From NCBI GenBank assembly GCA_937920235.1, contig CALGUK010000012.1, positions 1-34,311 of the forward strand: DNA of 34,311 nucleotides, written 5' to 3'. The position numbers were made by a program, and so were the translations under genes. This DNA is from an uncultured Clostridia bacterium (GTDB lineage: Bacteria; Bacillota; Clostridia; Oscillospirales; Acutalibacteraceae). Positions 8,577 through 17,088 of the stretch are shown here, piece after piece; position 1 is the first letter of the stretch; every line of letters begins with the position of its first letter. The notes under the pieces are model-generated. The model had not been told where the DNA came from. It was given only the letters and a program-made list of their open reading frames with translations, and searched no databases.

Positions 8577-9499
8577 AAGAAGTTGCAGGAGTTTATAAAT
8601 GCACTTCTTTCATTTTCTTTTAAATCAAGAATTATTTTTCCTTCAATTCCTTGTCTGCCTATTATTGACGGCAGTCCGGCATAAACATCGTTAATTCCGT
8701 ATTCACCGTTCAGCATTACGGAAACTGTTAACGCACTTTTTTCATCACCGAAGATTGCTCTGACAATTCTGACAAGAGCCATTCCTATACCGTAATATGT
8801 TGCGTTTTTTGCTTCAATTATTTTTTGTGCTGCTGTTGTTACACTTTTACTGATTTCGTTTAGGTCACTAAAGCTGAATTTACCTTTTGAGTATTCTATA
8901 ACATCGTAAATACTTTTAGTTGTAATAAACGCTTGTGACCAAGGGATAATTTCGCTGTCGCCGTGTTCTCCGATAACGTATGCGTGAACATTCCTCGGAT
9001 CAATAGAAAAATAATTACCGAGCAGATAACGTAATCTTGCTGTGTCAAGCGTTGTGCCGCTTCCGATAACCCTTGCACTATCAAATCCTGAAAGTTCAAG
9101 GGTGATTTTTGTCATTATATCAACAGGATTTGTGGCGACAAGAAAAATACCGTTAAATCCGCTTTTCGTAACAGGTTCAATTATTGATCTGAAGACCTCT
9201 AGATTTCTGTTCAGAAGGCTTATTCTGTCCTCTCCTTTTTTCTGATTTACTCCTGCTGCAATAACGACTATGTCTGCATCTTGACAATCATAGTAATTTC
9301 CGCTGTAAATGAGCATATTTCTTTTAGCAAAGGGAAGGCCGTGATTAAGGTCCATTGCTTCACCGTTTGCTTTTTCTTTATTTATATCAATCAGAACGAG
9401 CTGATCACATTCACCGCTGTTAAGCAGAGCATAAGCAAAACTCATACCGACAAATCCCGTTCCGATAACAGCTATTTTTTTCAAGTCATTTATTTTCAT
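8546..9499 (-). CDS. ldh: L-lactate dehydrogenase
   Basis: 317 residues; reduces pyruvate to L-lactate with NADH, the end step of homolactic or mixed fermentation in the cytoplasm. Rossmann motif VIGTGFVGMS (G13, G15, G18), LIDINKEKANGEAMDLNHG with the NAD-selecting Asp, and the mobile active-site loop AAGVNQKKGEDR, whose Gln is the lactate rather than malate signature. TTLDTARLR carries the substrate-binding Arg and VIGEHGDSEI the proton-relay His. It starts 13 bases after the asnB stop with AAGGA about 10 nt upstream, so the two are probably one transcript. The C-terminus overlaps the terminator hairpin. Confidence 0.95.
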   Translation of the reverse strand: MKINDLKKIAVIGTGFVGMSFAYALLNSGECDQLVLIDINKEKANGEAMDLNHGLPFAKRNMLIYSGNYYDCQDADIVVIAAGVNQKKGEDRISLLNRNLEVFRSIIEPVTKSGFNGIFLVATNPVDIMTKITLELSGFDSARVIGSGTTLDTARLRYLLGNYFSIDPRNVHAYVIGEHGDSEIIPWSQAFITTKSIYDVIEYSKGKFSFSDLNEISKSVTTAAQKIIEAKNATYYGIGMALVRIVRAIFGDEKSALTVSVMLNGEYGINDVYAGLPSIIGRQGIEGKIILDLKENERSAFINSCNFLKRTAEQIDI

Positions 9500-9511
9500 G
9501 TTTTTCGTTCC

Positions 9512-11341
9512 TTATTTTATTTTGATTCTATATTTTTTCATCCAGTAATTTATCTGAATAAAATACGCAATAGTTTGCGGTGTTGTCATCAGTTGACCAT
9601 ACCAAGGTTCTGAAATATTTGTATTGAGAAGTTTTTTTAGTTCATCTTTTTTTACAAAGTTTAGAACAGGGGATGATGTGTCATTTATAATTTCTTTTAG
9701 TGTTTCGGAAATTATTGATAAGTATTCGGGATTATGAGTTTTCGGATAAGGACTCTTTTTCCGCCATAATACTTCATCAGGTAATATATCCTTAACAGAT
9801 GCTCTCAGCAAGCCTTTTTCAAAAGAATTGTATTCTTTGTACTCCCATGGAACAGAGTAAAGATATTCAGCAATTCTGTAATCACAGAAAGGAACTCTCA
9901 CCTCCAAAGAGCTGTACATACTCATACGGTCTTTTCGGTCAAGCAGAGTTTGCATAAACCATTCCAGGTTTAGTTTCATCATTTCTCTCATTCTTGATTC
10001 AAGAGGAGATGTTTTTTCTGCTTTTGACGTGTTTATAATGGTATTCTGATATCTTGAATTTATATATTCATATACATCATTTTTTAAAAATTCTTCTTTT
10101 ATAAAATTTTTTCTGTATTCCGTTGATTGAGCCCAAGGAAAGCCCTTTACAGCTCTTATCTTTTTATCTCTGTACCAGGGATATCCTCCGAATATTTCAT
10201 CGGCACATTCGCCGGAAAGAGCAACGGTACAATGCTTTTTAATTTCTTTGCAGAATAAGAGAAGTGATGAGTCAATATCCGCCATTCCAGGTAAATCACG
10301 AGCATCAACAGCTAATGTCAGAGCGTTTGCTAGATCACTGTTTTTAAGAGTAATAATATGATTTTCACAATTAAGATATTTATTCATCTTTTCAATATAT
10401 TCGGTGTCGCTGTTCGGTTGAAATTTACTTTTTTTAAAATATAAATCATTATTTTCGTAGGTAACTGAAAATGTCTTTAATTTTTGCTCGTTTTTTCTTA
10501 GATAATTATTTGCAACAGATGAAATAATACTTGAATCAAGACCCCCGGATAAAAAGGTTCCTATCGGAACATCGGATATCAGCTGTCTTTCTATTGAATC
10601 TGTAACTAAATAGCGCACATTTTCAATTGTCTGTTTCAGATTGTCTTTATGCTCTTTGTCCTTAATAGTCCAATATTTCATTGTTTTAATTCCGCTTTTA
10701 TTAAAATAACCGAAGCTTGCGGGTTTAAGTTCATTTATACCCTTGAATACTCCACATCCGGGTGTTCTGCCCGGTCCTATAAGCATTATTTCATATATGG
10801 ATTCTTCATCTATAACCGCTTCGGCATATTTATGTTCAAGTATCGCCTTGATTTCTGAGCCGAAAATAAAACTGTTATTAACTACCGTGTAGAAGAACGG
10901 TTTTACACCCATCCTGTCTCTTGCAAAGAAAAGTCTTTTATTCGAATTGTCCCAGATTGCAAATGCAAAGATGCCGTTGAATTTTTCAAGACACATTTCT
11001 TTCCATTGCACAAATGCTTTCAGCACAACCTCGGTGTCCGAATATCCGTTAAATTTATGTCCGTATAATTTCAGTTCGTCTCTGATTTCCTCGGTGTTGT
11101 ATAATTCTCCGTTGTATATAAGAGTATATTCATTTTCTCCGTATTTTGCGGTCATCGGTTGTATTCCGTTTTCAATATCAATTACACATAATCTTGAATG
11201 AATTAATGCTACATTTTCTTTGATGTACATTCCGTTTTGGTCCGGTCCACGCGGTTCAAGTACTTTTTGCATGCGCATAAATGAATCTTTGTTTTTGATT
11301 ACGGAATATGAATAAGATACTTCTCCTGCAATACCGCACAT
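9512..11341 (-). CDS. asnB: Asparagine synthase (glutamine-hydrolysing)
   Basis: Makes asparagine from aspartate, ATP and glutamine in the cytoplasm. The N-terminal half is a class II (Ntn) glutaminase that must begin with Cys after Met removal; the second half is the AMP-forming synthetase. The longest frame starts MIIMCGIAG, but the true start is the fourth codon (ATG ending at 11341), giving Cys2; GAGGTG lies 6 nt upstream of it. Seen: MCGIAGEV, RGPDQNG, IYNGELYN, the PP-loop LSGGLDSSIISS, SGECADEIFGGYPWY, and DRMSMYSSLEVRVPF(C)D. Length 609 is normal for AsnB. First gene of a minus-strand pair with ldh. The family also contains amidotransferases that act on other substrates; nothing here suggests that. 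Confidence 0.93.
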   Translation of the reverse strand: MCGIAGEVSYSYSVIKNKDSFMRMQKVLEPRGPDQNGMYIKENVALIHSRLCVIDIENGIQPMTAKYGENEYTLIYNGELYNTEEIRDELKLYGHKFNGYSDTEVVLKAFVQWKEMCLEKFNGIFAFAIWDNSNKRLFFARDRMGVKPFFYTVVNNSFIFGSEIKAILEHKYAEAVIDEESIYEIMLIGPGRTPGCGVFKGINELKPASFGYFNKSGIKTMKYWTIKDKEHKDNLKQTIENVRYLVTDSIERQLISDVPIGTFLSGGLDSSIISSVANNYLRKNEQKLKTFSVTYENNDLYFKKSKFQPNSDTEYIEKMNKYLNCENHIITLKNSDLANALTLAVDARDLPGMADIDSSLLLFCKEIKKHCTVALSGECADEIFGGYPWYRDKKIRAVKGFPWAQSTEYRKNFIKEEFLKNDVYEYINSRYQNTIINTSKAEKTSPLESRMREMMKLNLEWFMQTLLDRKDRMSMYSSLEVRVPFCDYRIAEYLYSVPWEYKEYNSFEKGLLRASVKDILPDEVLWRKKSPYPKTHNPEYLSIISETLKEIINDTSSPVLNFVKKDELKKLLNTNISEPWYGQLMTTPQTIAYFIQINYWMKKYRIKIK

Positions 11342-11402
11342 AATAATCACCTCAAAATATTAGTTCATAATAGAATATGTTAATAATATAAAATAATTCT
11401 TG

Positions 11403-11431
11403 TTTATATTTATTTTAATTTATGGTATTAT
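11403..11431 (+). promoter_or_regulatory. Probable extended -10 promoter for the acetyltransferase gene
   Basis: TATTAT (11426-11431) preceded by TGG (an extended -10 TGn), with TTTATA (11403-11408) 17 bp upstream. It lies in the 109-base divergent gap between asnB and the acetyltransferase gene. I found no convincing -35/-10 pair for asnB on the other strand. Confidence 0.45.
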
Positions 11432-11450
11432 TGATATGAGGTGAACTTAT

Positions 11451-12053
11451 ATGACTATAAAAGAAAAAATGCATTGCGGAGATCTGTATCTTTCAATGGA
11501 TGAGGACTTATTTAATGAGCAGCTTACTTATCTTGATAAACTCTATGATTTTAATGCTACAAGGCCTTCCGAGCTTAAAAAAAGAAATGAAATGCTTAAA
11601 AACATGTTTGCAGAAATAGGTGAGGATTGCTATATCGAGCCGCCACTGCACGCAAATTGGGCAGGTAAACACGTTCATTTCGGAAAAGGCGTTTATGCCA
11701 ACTTTAATCTGACGCTTGTTGATGATACGCATATTTATGTCGGAGATTACACGATGTTCGGTCCCAATGTTATCATTGCGACGGCGGGACATCCGATATT
11801 ACCGGAACTGAGACCGCTTGCATACCAATATAATTTGCCTGTTCATATCGGTAAAAACTGTTGGCTCGGTGCGGGAGTAATTGTTCTTCCCGGTATTACA
11901 ATCGGTGATAATTCCGTTATCGGTGCAGGAAGTGTTGTCACAAAGAACATTCCGGCAAATGTTGTGGCGGTAGGTAATCCCTGCAGAGTTTTACGAGAAA
12001 TAACAGAAAAGGATAAGGAATTTTACTATAGAGAACGACGAATTGAATTATAG
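11451..12053 (+). CDS. Maltose/galactoside O-acetyltransferase family protein (LacA/Maa type)
   Basis: 200-residue acetyl-CoA-dependent O-acetyltransferase with the Mac N-terminal segment (KMHCGDLYLSMDEDL, LLYDFNATRPSE-like) and a left-handed beta-helix of hexapeptide repeats (IGKNCWLGAGVIVLPGITIGDNSVIGAGSVVTKNIP). The catalytic His is His114 in TAGHPI. LacA-type enzymes acetylate free galactosides, maltose or glucose, perhaps as detoxification; the real acceptor is unknown here. The ATG is preceded by GAGGTGA 6 nt upstream. A single-gene unit with its own promoter and a hairpin terminator at 12057. Confidence 0.88.
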   Translation: MTIKEKMHCGDLYLSMDEDLFNEQLTYLDKLYDFNATRPSELKKRNEMLKNMFAEIGEDCYIEPPLHANWAGKHVHFGKGVYANFNLTLVDDTHIYVGDYTMFGPNVIIATAGHPILPELRPLAYQYNLPVHIGKNCWLGAGVIVLPGITIGDNSVIGAGSVVTKNIPANVVAVGNPCRVLREITEKDKEFYYRERRIEL

Positions 12054-12056
12054 TTG

Positions 12057-12086
12057 AAATGCTCACAAATATCTGTGAGCATTTCT
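12057..12086 (+). terminator. Terminator after the acetyltransferase gene
   Basis: Perfect 11-bp stem (12057-12067 with 12074-12084), 6-nt loop AATATC, but only a short T-tract (ATTTCT). The hairpin is symmetrical with AAAT/ATTT ends. Confidence 0.65.
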
Positions 12087-12105
12087 ATCAATAATAAAAA
12101 TAATA

Positions 12106-12134
12106 TTGATTATAAGTATAAAATATTGTATAAT
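12106..12134 (+). promoter_or_regulatory. Sigma-A promoter for uvrB
   Basis: TTGATT (12106-12111), 17-bp spacer, consensus TATAAT (12129-12134). Transcription should start near 12141, only 4 nt before ATG 12145 and about 22 nt before ATG 12163, which supports the latter as the start codon. Confidence 0.8.
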
Positions 12135-12137
12135 TTA

Positions 12138-12151
12138 AGAACAAATGTACG
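12138..12151 (+). promoter_or_regulatory. LexA (SOS) operator-like site at the uvrB transcription start
   Basis: The 14-mer AGAACAAATGTACG matches the Gram-positive LexA/DinR box CGAACRNRYGTTYC at 11 of 14 positions, with the core GAAC-N4-GT intact. It sits on the predicted transcription start, an effective place for a repressor, and uvrB is an SOS gene in B. subtilis. The right half-site is imperfect (GTAC for GTTC). Confidence 0.45.
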
Positions 12152-12162
12152 CGAGGTGCAAG

Positions 12163-14109
12163 ATGTTTAAATTAGTCAGTAATTATAAACCTACAGGTGA
12201 TCAGCCGAAAGCAATCGATATGCTTGTTGACGGTATTCAAAAAGGGTATAAAGAACAGACGTTACTGGGCGTAACAGGATCCGGTAAAACATTTACTATG
12301 GCTAATATTATTGCAAAACTTAACAGACCTACACTTGTACTTGCACATAATAAAACTCTTGCCGGTCAGCTTTGCTCTGAATTCAAGGAGTTCTTTCCTG
12401 AAAATGCTGTAGAATATTTTGTCTCCTATTATGATTATTATCAGCCTGAAGCTTATATTGCAACTACTGATACTTATATTGAAAAAGATTCTGCAATAAA
12501 TGATGAGATTGATAAGCTTCGTCACTCTGCTACTTCCGCTTTGTCGGAAAGACGCGATGTAATTATTGTCGCAAGTGTTTCCTGCATATACTCGCTTGGC
12601 GACCCTATTGATTATAAAAGTATGGTCATATCTCTGCGAACAGGTATGGAAAAAAGCCGTGACGATCTTATTCAGAAGCTTGTTGAAATTCAGTATGAGC
12701 GCAATGATATAAACTTTATAAGAAATAAGTTCAGAGTCAGAGGAGACATTGTTGAGATTTTTCCCGTTTATTCTAATGATACTGCTATCAGAGTAGAATT
12801 TTTCGGTGATGAGGTTGACCGTATTTGTGAAATAAACCCATTGACGGGTGCCGTTAAGAATGTAGTATCACATATTGCGATTTATCCTGCATCTCATTAT
12901 GTTGTATCTCCCGAAAAAATGGAAGAGGCACTTAAAAGGATAAATGAAGAAATGGAAATGCAGGTTTCTGCCTTTGAAAAAGAAGGAAAACTTATTGAAG
13001 CACAAAGAATCCGTCAGAGAACAGAATACGATATGGAAATGCTTCGTGAAACAGGTTTCTGCAAGGGTATTGAAAACTATTCTGCAATAATGTCGGGACG
13101 CAAACCAGGCGAACCGCCGTTTACACTTCTTGATTATTTTCCTGATGATTATCTTCTTTTTGTAGATGAATCTCACGTTACTCTTCCGCAGGTGAGAGGA
13201 ATGTACGGAGGTGACCGTTCACGAAAGGAGAGTCTTATCAATTTTGGATTCAGATTACCGTCTGCGTATGATAACAGACCTCTTACATTTGATGAATTCT
13301 ATAAAAAAACAGGTCAGAAGATTTTTGTAAGTGCAACTCCGGGGACATTTGAAAAAGAAAAAAGCATTCTGACTGCTGAACAGGTTATCAGACCGACCGG
13401 GTTGTTGGATCCCGAAATTTCCGTCAGATCAACTGATGGACAGATTGATGATCTGATTTCTGAAATTAATATTCGTGTTGAGAAAAAAGAACGTGTCCTC
13501 GTTACTACGCTTACAAAGAAAATGGCAGAAAATCTTACTGAATATCTTTCTCAGCACGGAATTAAAGTCCGATATATGCATTATGATATTGATACAATTG
13601 AGAGAATGGAGCTTATAAGAGATCTGCGTCTTGGCGAATTTGATGTTCTTGTCGGAATAAATCTTCTTCGTGAAGGTCTAGATATTCCTGAGGTTTCATT
13701 GATTGCAATTCTCGATGCAGATAAGGAGGGCTTTCTTCGTTCCGAAACATCACTTGTTCAGATTATCGGAAGAGCTGCAAGAAACGCAAACGGACAAGTT
13801 ATTATGTATGCGGATTCTGTCACGGATTCTATGGAACATGCTATCAGTGAAACATACAGACGACGCGAAAAGCAGATTGAATATAATAAGAAAAACGGTA
13901 TTATTCCTCAAACAATTATAAAGGATGTACGAGATGTACTTGAGATTTCAAGTAAGGAAAAATCGGGTAAACGAAGAATGAGCAGAGATGAAAAGCAGAA
14001 GCTTATTGCAAGATTAACTGAAGAAATGAAAGCAGCAGCAAAAATTCTTGAATTTGAACATGCAGCATATTTACGCGATAAGATCGAAAAATTGAGATCT
14101 GAGAAATAA
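12163..14109 (+). CDS. uvrB: Excinuclease ABC subunit B
   Basis: Damage-verification helicase of nucleotide excision repair; it is loaded by UvrA and recruits UvrC. 648 residues. Walker A GVTGSGKT (36-43), LAHNKTLAGQL, the DNA-clamping beta-hairpin VSYYDYYQPEAY...KDSAINDEIDKLRHSAT, DEAD-type Walker B DESHVTLPQ, REGLDIPEVSLIAILDADKEGFLRS, QIIGRAARN, and the C-terminal UVR motif (LTEEMKAAAKILEFEHAAYLRDKIEKLR) that binds UvrC. ATG 12163 is preferred over ATG 12145 because the protein then begins MFKLVSNYKPTGDQPKAI as in other UvrB, GAGGTG (12153-12158) lies just upstream, and 12145 is nearly at the predicted transcription start. uvrA follows after 69 bases. Confidence 0.97.
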   Translation: MFKLVSNYKPTGDQPKAIDMLVDGIQKGYKEQTLLGVTGSGKTFTMANIIAKLNRPTLVLAHNKTLAGQLCSEFKEFFPENAVEYFVSYYDYYQPEAYIATTDTYIEKDSAINDEIDKLRHSATSALSERRDVIIVASVSCIYSLGDPIDYKSMVISLRTGMEKSRDDLIQKLVEIQYERNDINFIRNKFRVRGDIVEIFPVYSNDTAIRVEFFGDEVDRICEINPLTGAVKNVVSHIAIYPASHYVVSPEKMEEALKRINEEMEMQVSAFEKEGKLIEAQRIRQRTEYDMEMLRETGFCKGIENYSAIMSGRKPGEPPFTLLDYFPDDYLLFVDESHVTLPQVRGMYGGDRSRKESLINFGFRLPSAYDNRPLTFDEFYKKTGQKIFVSATPGTFEKEKSILTAEQVIRPTGLLDPEISVRSTDGQIDDLISEINIRVEKKERVLVTTLTKKMAENLTEYLSQHGIKVRYMHYDIDTIERMELIRDLRLGEFDVLVGINLLREGLDIPEVSLIAILDADKEGFLRSETSLVQIIGRAARNANGQVIMYADSVTDSMEHAISETYRRREKQIEYNKKNGIIPQTIIKDVRDVLEISSKEKSGKRRMSRDEKQKLIARLTEEMKAAAKILEFEHAAYLRDKIEKLRSEK

Positions 14110-14178
14110 TATCCATACGTTTTTAAAGATAGGTTTAAACTTCTTTAAACAGCTTTATTTCAAAAAAGGATGTCAGAA

Positions 14179-16998
14179 ATGCAACATGATAAAATAATTA
14201 TAAAAGGTGCAAAAGAGAATAATTTAAAAAATATTGATATAGAAATACCAAGAGATAAAATGGTTGTTTTTACAGGATTGTCCGGCTCGGGAAAATCCTC
14301 GTTAGCATTTGATACTATTTATGCCGAAGGACAGAGACGTTATATTGAATCATTATCCTCATATGCAAGAATGTTTCTCGGTCAAATGGAAAAGCCGAAT
14401 GTTGAATCAATTGAGGGCTTGTCTCCCGCAATTTCAATTGATCAGAAAACAACATCAAAAAATCCTCGATCAACAGTGGGAACCGTAACTGAAATATACG
14501 ATTATTTAAGATTGCTATATGCGAGAATCGGTGTTCCGCACTGTCCTGTCTGCGGTCGTGAAATCAAGCAACAAACTGTTGATCAGATTGTTGACGGTAT
14601 TATGGAACTGCCCGAGGGCACAAAATTTCAGATACTTTCTCCTGTTGTCAGAGGTAAAAAAGGCGAACATGCAAAGGAACTTGCAAATGCGTTAAAAGCC
14701 GGTTTTGTCAGAGCAAGAATTGACGGTGAAGTGACGGAATTATATGAGGGAATGAAGCTACCCAAAACCTTTAAACATACAATTGAAATCATTGTTGATC
14801 GTCTTGTTGTCAAGGATGGAATTAGATCACGACTTGCAGACTCCATTGAAACGACCACGCAGCATTCAGGCGGAAATGTGATAATTGATGTTATCGGTGA
14901 TAAGGAATATCTTTATTCTCTGAACTATGCTTGCCCCGAGCACGGAATCAGTATTGATGAGCTTTCACCGAGAATGTTTTCGTTCAATAATCCCTACGGT
15001 GCTTGTCCGACCTGTACGGGATTGGGAACGTTTATGAAAGTAAGTCCTGATCTTGTTATACCTAACAAAAATCTTTCAATCAGCGAAGGTGCGATATGTG
15101 CAAGCGGCTGGTCAAAAGCTGAAAAAGGATCAATTTCCGCTATGTATTATAATGCACTCGGAAAAGAATACGGTTTTGATTTGAAAACACCCGTAAAGGA
15201 TTTTTCTGATGAAGCTCTTAACGCAATTTTGTACGGCACAGAGAAAAAGCTCAGTATGACTCGTTCAACACTTTACGGCTCTGGAAATTATTTATCGTCG
15301 TTTGAAGGAATAATAAACAATCTCGAGCGCAGATATAAGGAAACAACAAGTGATTGGGCTAAATGGGAGATTGAGCAGGTTATGACATCATGCCGTTGCC
15401 CCGAGTGTAAAGGTACAAGACTTAAACCTGAAATTCTCTCCGTTACGGTAGGCGATAAAAACATCAGTCAGTTCTGTGATATGTCAATATCTCAAGCGAT
15501 TGTATACATTGATTCTCTAGATTTAACTGAAAAAGATATGTTTATTTCGGAATCAATTATCAAAGAGATAAAATCAAGACTAAATTTCCTTAAAAGTGTT
15601 GGTTTGGAATATCTTACGCTTTCAAGATCTTCGGGAACTCTATCCGGAGGAGAAAGTCAACGTATAAGATTGGCAACACAAATTGGTTCTTCACTTATGG
15701 GCGTAGTATATATCCTTGATGAACCAAGCATAGGACTTCATCAACGCGATAATGATAAACTACTTGATACATTAAAGGGTTTGCGAGACCTCGGAAATAC
15801 TCTTATCGTTGTTGAACACGATGAGGATACAATGTTTGCTGCCGATTACATTGTAGATATCGGTCCCGGTGCAGGCATTCATGGTGGAGAGGTTGTCTGT
15901 GCGGGGTCAGTTGATGATATTATTTCCTGTAAAGAATCTATAACCGGAAAATATCTTTCCGGAGAAAGAAAAATTCCCGTACCTGAAATAAGACGAAAAG
16001 GAAACGGAAATTTTCTTACTGTTAACGGTGCTGAGGAAAACAATCTTAAAAGAATTAACGTTAATATACCTCTCGGTTGTTTTACTTGTGTGACTGGTGT
16101 TTCGGGTTCGGGCAAATCCTCGCTTGTAAATGAGGTTTTATATAAAAATTTAGCTAATGAACTTAACAACGCAAAAAAACCCTTGGGCAAGTTTCAATCT
16201 ATGTCGGGATTGGAGTATCTTGACAAGGTGATTAATATTGATCAGTCACCTATAGGCAGAACACCGCGTTCAAATCCGGCAACATATACAGGCGTTTTTA
16301 CAGACATTCGTGAGTTGTTTGCCTCAACACAGGAATCTAAAATCAGAGGATACAATGCAGGCAGATTTTCATTTAATGTTAAAGGCGGACGATGTGAAGC
16401 CTGCGAAGGTGACGGAATTATTAAAATTGAAATGCATTTTCTTGCCGATGTTTATGTTCCTTGTGATGTCTGTAACGGTGCAAGATATAACCGTGAAACT
16501 CTTGAAGTTAAGTATAAAGGCAAGAGTATTTATGACGTTCTTGAGATGACAGTTGAAGAAGCGCTGATATTTTTTGAAAATATGCCGAAAATAAAACGTA
16601 AACTCCAGACTCTTTATGATGTCGGACTCGGCTATGTTAAATTAGGACAGTCTGCTACTACGCTTTCGGGTGGTGAAGCTCAAAGAGTTAAATTGGCTAC
16701 AGAACTTTCAAAACGATCTACAGGAAAAACGATTTATATTCTTGATGAACCTACGACCGGACTTCATTCTGCTGATGTTCATAAACTGATAGAGGTTTTA
16801 CAGAGACTGGTTGATGCAGGAAATACCGTGGTTGTTATTGAACACAATCTGGATGTAATTAAAACTGCAGATTATATCATTGACCTCGGACCTGAAGGGG
16901 GAGACAAAGGTGGTAAGATAGTTGCTTGCGGAACACCCGAAAAGGTCGCTGAATCAAAAAAATCATATACAGGAAAATATCTGAAAAAGATGCTGTAA
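14179..16998 (+). CDS. uvrA: Excinuclease ABC subunit A
   Basis: DNA damage sensor of excision repair; a dimeric ABC ATPase. 939 residues. First Walker A GLSGSGKS (33-40), zinc-binding CPVCGRE, CPEHG and CPTCTG clusters, CRCPECKGTRL, ABC signature LSGGESQRIRLATQ with Walker B VYILDEPSIGLHQRD; second Walker A GVSGSGKS near residue 645, zinc finger GGRCEACEGDGI...VPCDVCNGARYN, signature LSGGEAQRVKLATELS and Walker B IYILDEPTTGLH. The longest frame starts at ATG 14170, but AAAGGA (14165-14170) is placed 8 nt before ATG 14179, which is preferred. No separate promoter is visible, so it is probably transcribed with uvrB. A strong terminator follows at 17015. Confidence 0.97.
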   Translation: MQHDKIIIKGAKENNLKNIDIEIPRDKMVVFTGLSGSGKSSLAFDTIYAEGQRRYIESLSSYARMFLGQMEKPNVESIEGLSPAISIDQKTTSKNPRSTVGTVTEIYDYLRLLYARIGVPHCPVCGREIKQQTVDQIVDGIMELPEGTKFQILSPVVRGKKGEHAKELANALKAGFVRARIDGEVTELYEGMKLPKTFKHTIEIIVDRLVVKDGIRSRLADSIETTTQHSGGNVIIDVIGDKEYLYSLNYACPEHGISIDELSPRMFSFNNPYGACPTCTGLGTFMKVSPDLVIPNKNLSISEGAICASGWSKAEKGSISAMYYNALGKEYGFDLKTPVKDFSDEALNAILYGTEKKLSMTRSTLYGSGNYLSSFEGIINNLERRYKETTSDWAKWEIEQVMTSCRCPECKGTRLKPEILSVTVGDKNISQFCDMSISQAIVYIDSLDLTEKDMFISESIIKEIKSRLNFLKSVGLEYLTLSRSSGTLSGGESQRIRLATQIGSSLMGVVYILDEPSIGLHQRDNDKLLDTLKGLRDLGNTLIVVEHDEDTMFAADYIVDIGPGAGIHGGEVVCAGSVDDIISCKESITGKYLSGERKIPVPEIRRKGNGNFLTVNGAEENNLKRINVNIPLGCFTCVTGVSGSGKSSLVNEVLYKNLANELNNAKKPLGKFQSMSGLEYLDKVINIDQSPIGRTPRSNPATYTGVFTDIRELFASTQESKIRGYNAGRFSFNVKGGRCEACEGDGIIKIEMHFLADVYVPCDVCNGARYNRETLEVKYKGKSIYDVLEMTVEEALIFFENMPKIKRKLQTLYDVGLGYVKLGQSATTLSGGEAQRVKLATELSKRSTGKTIYILDEPTTGLHSADVHKLIEVLQRLVDAGNTVVVIEHNLDVIKTADYIIDLGPEGGDKGGKIVACGTPEKVAESKKSYTGKYLKKML

Positions 16999-17014
16999 CA
17001 TCTGTAAATTATCA

Positions 17015-17043
17015 AGAGAGAAGTGATGCACTTCTCTCTTTTT
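17015..17043 (+). terminator. Strong intrinsic terminator of uvrBA
   Basis: Perfect 11-bp stem AGAGAGAAGTG/CACTTCTCTCT (17015-17025 with 17029-17039), 3-nt loop ATG, then TTTT. Confidence 0.92.
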
Positions 17044-17048
17044 GTATA

Positions 17049-17078
17049 TAAAAAGAGCGGTATTTGAAATACCGCTCT
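17049..17078 (-). terminator. Terminator of the YfhO-family gene
   Basis: Perfect 11-bp stem (17054-17064 with 17068-17078), 3-nt loop. On the minus strand the hairpin is followed by TTTT (plus 17050-17053 AAAA). It lies 11 bases beyond the YfhO stop and back to back with the uvrA terminator. Confidence 0.85.
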
Positions 17079-17088
17079 GACTAAGGTT

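Noticed and set aside
11400..11405. TTGTTT as -35 for the acetyltransferase gene
   Set aside because: Spacing to TATTAT would be 20 bp; the extended -10 with TTTATA at 17 bp fits better.
14133..14150. Small hairpin GTTTAAA-CTTC-TTTAAAC between uvrB and uvrA
   Set aside because: AT-rich stem with no T-tract; not enough to call a terminator or regulator. uvrBA read-through seems more likely.
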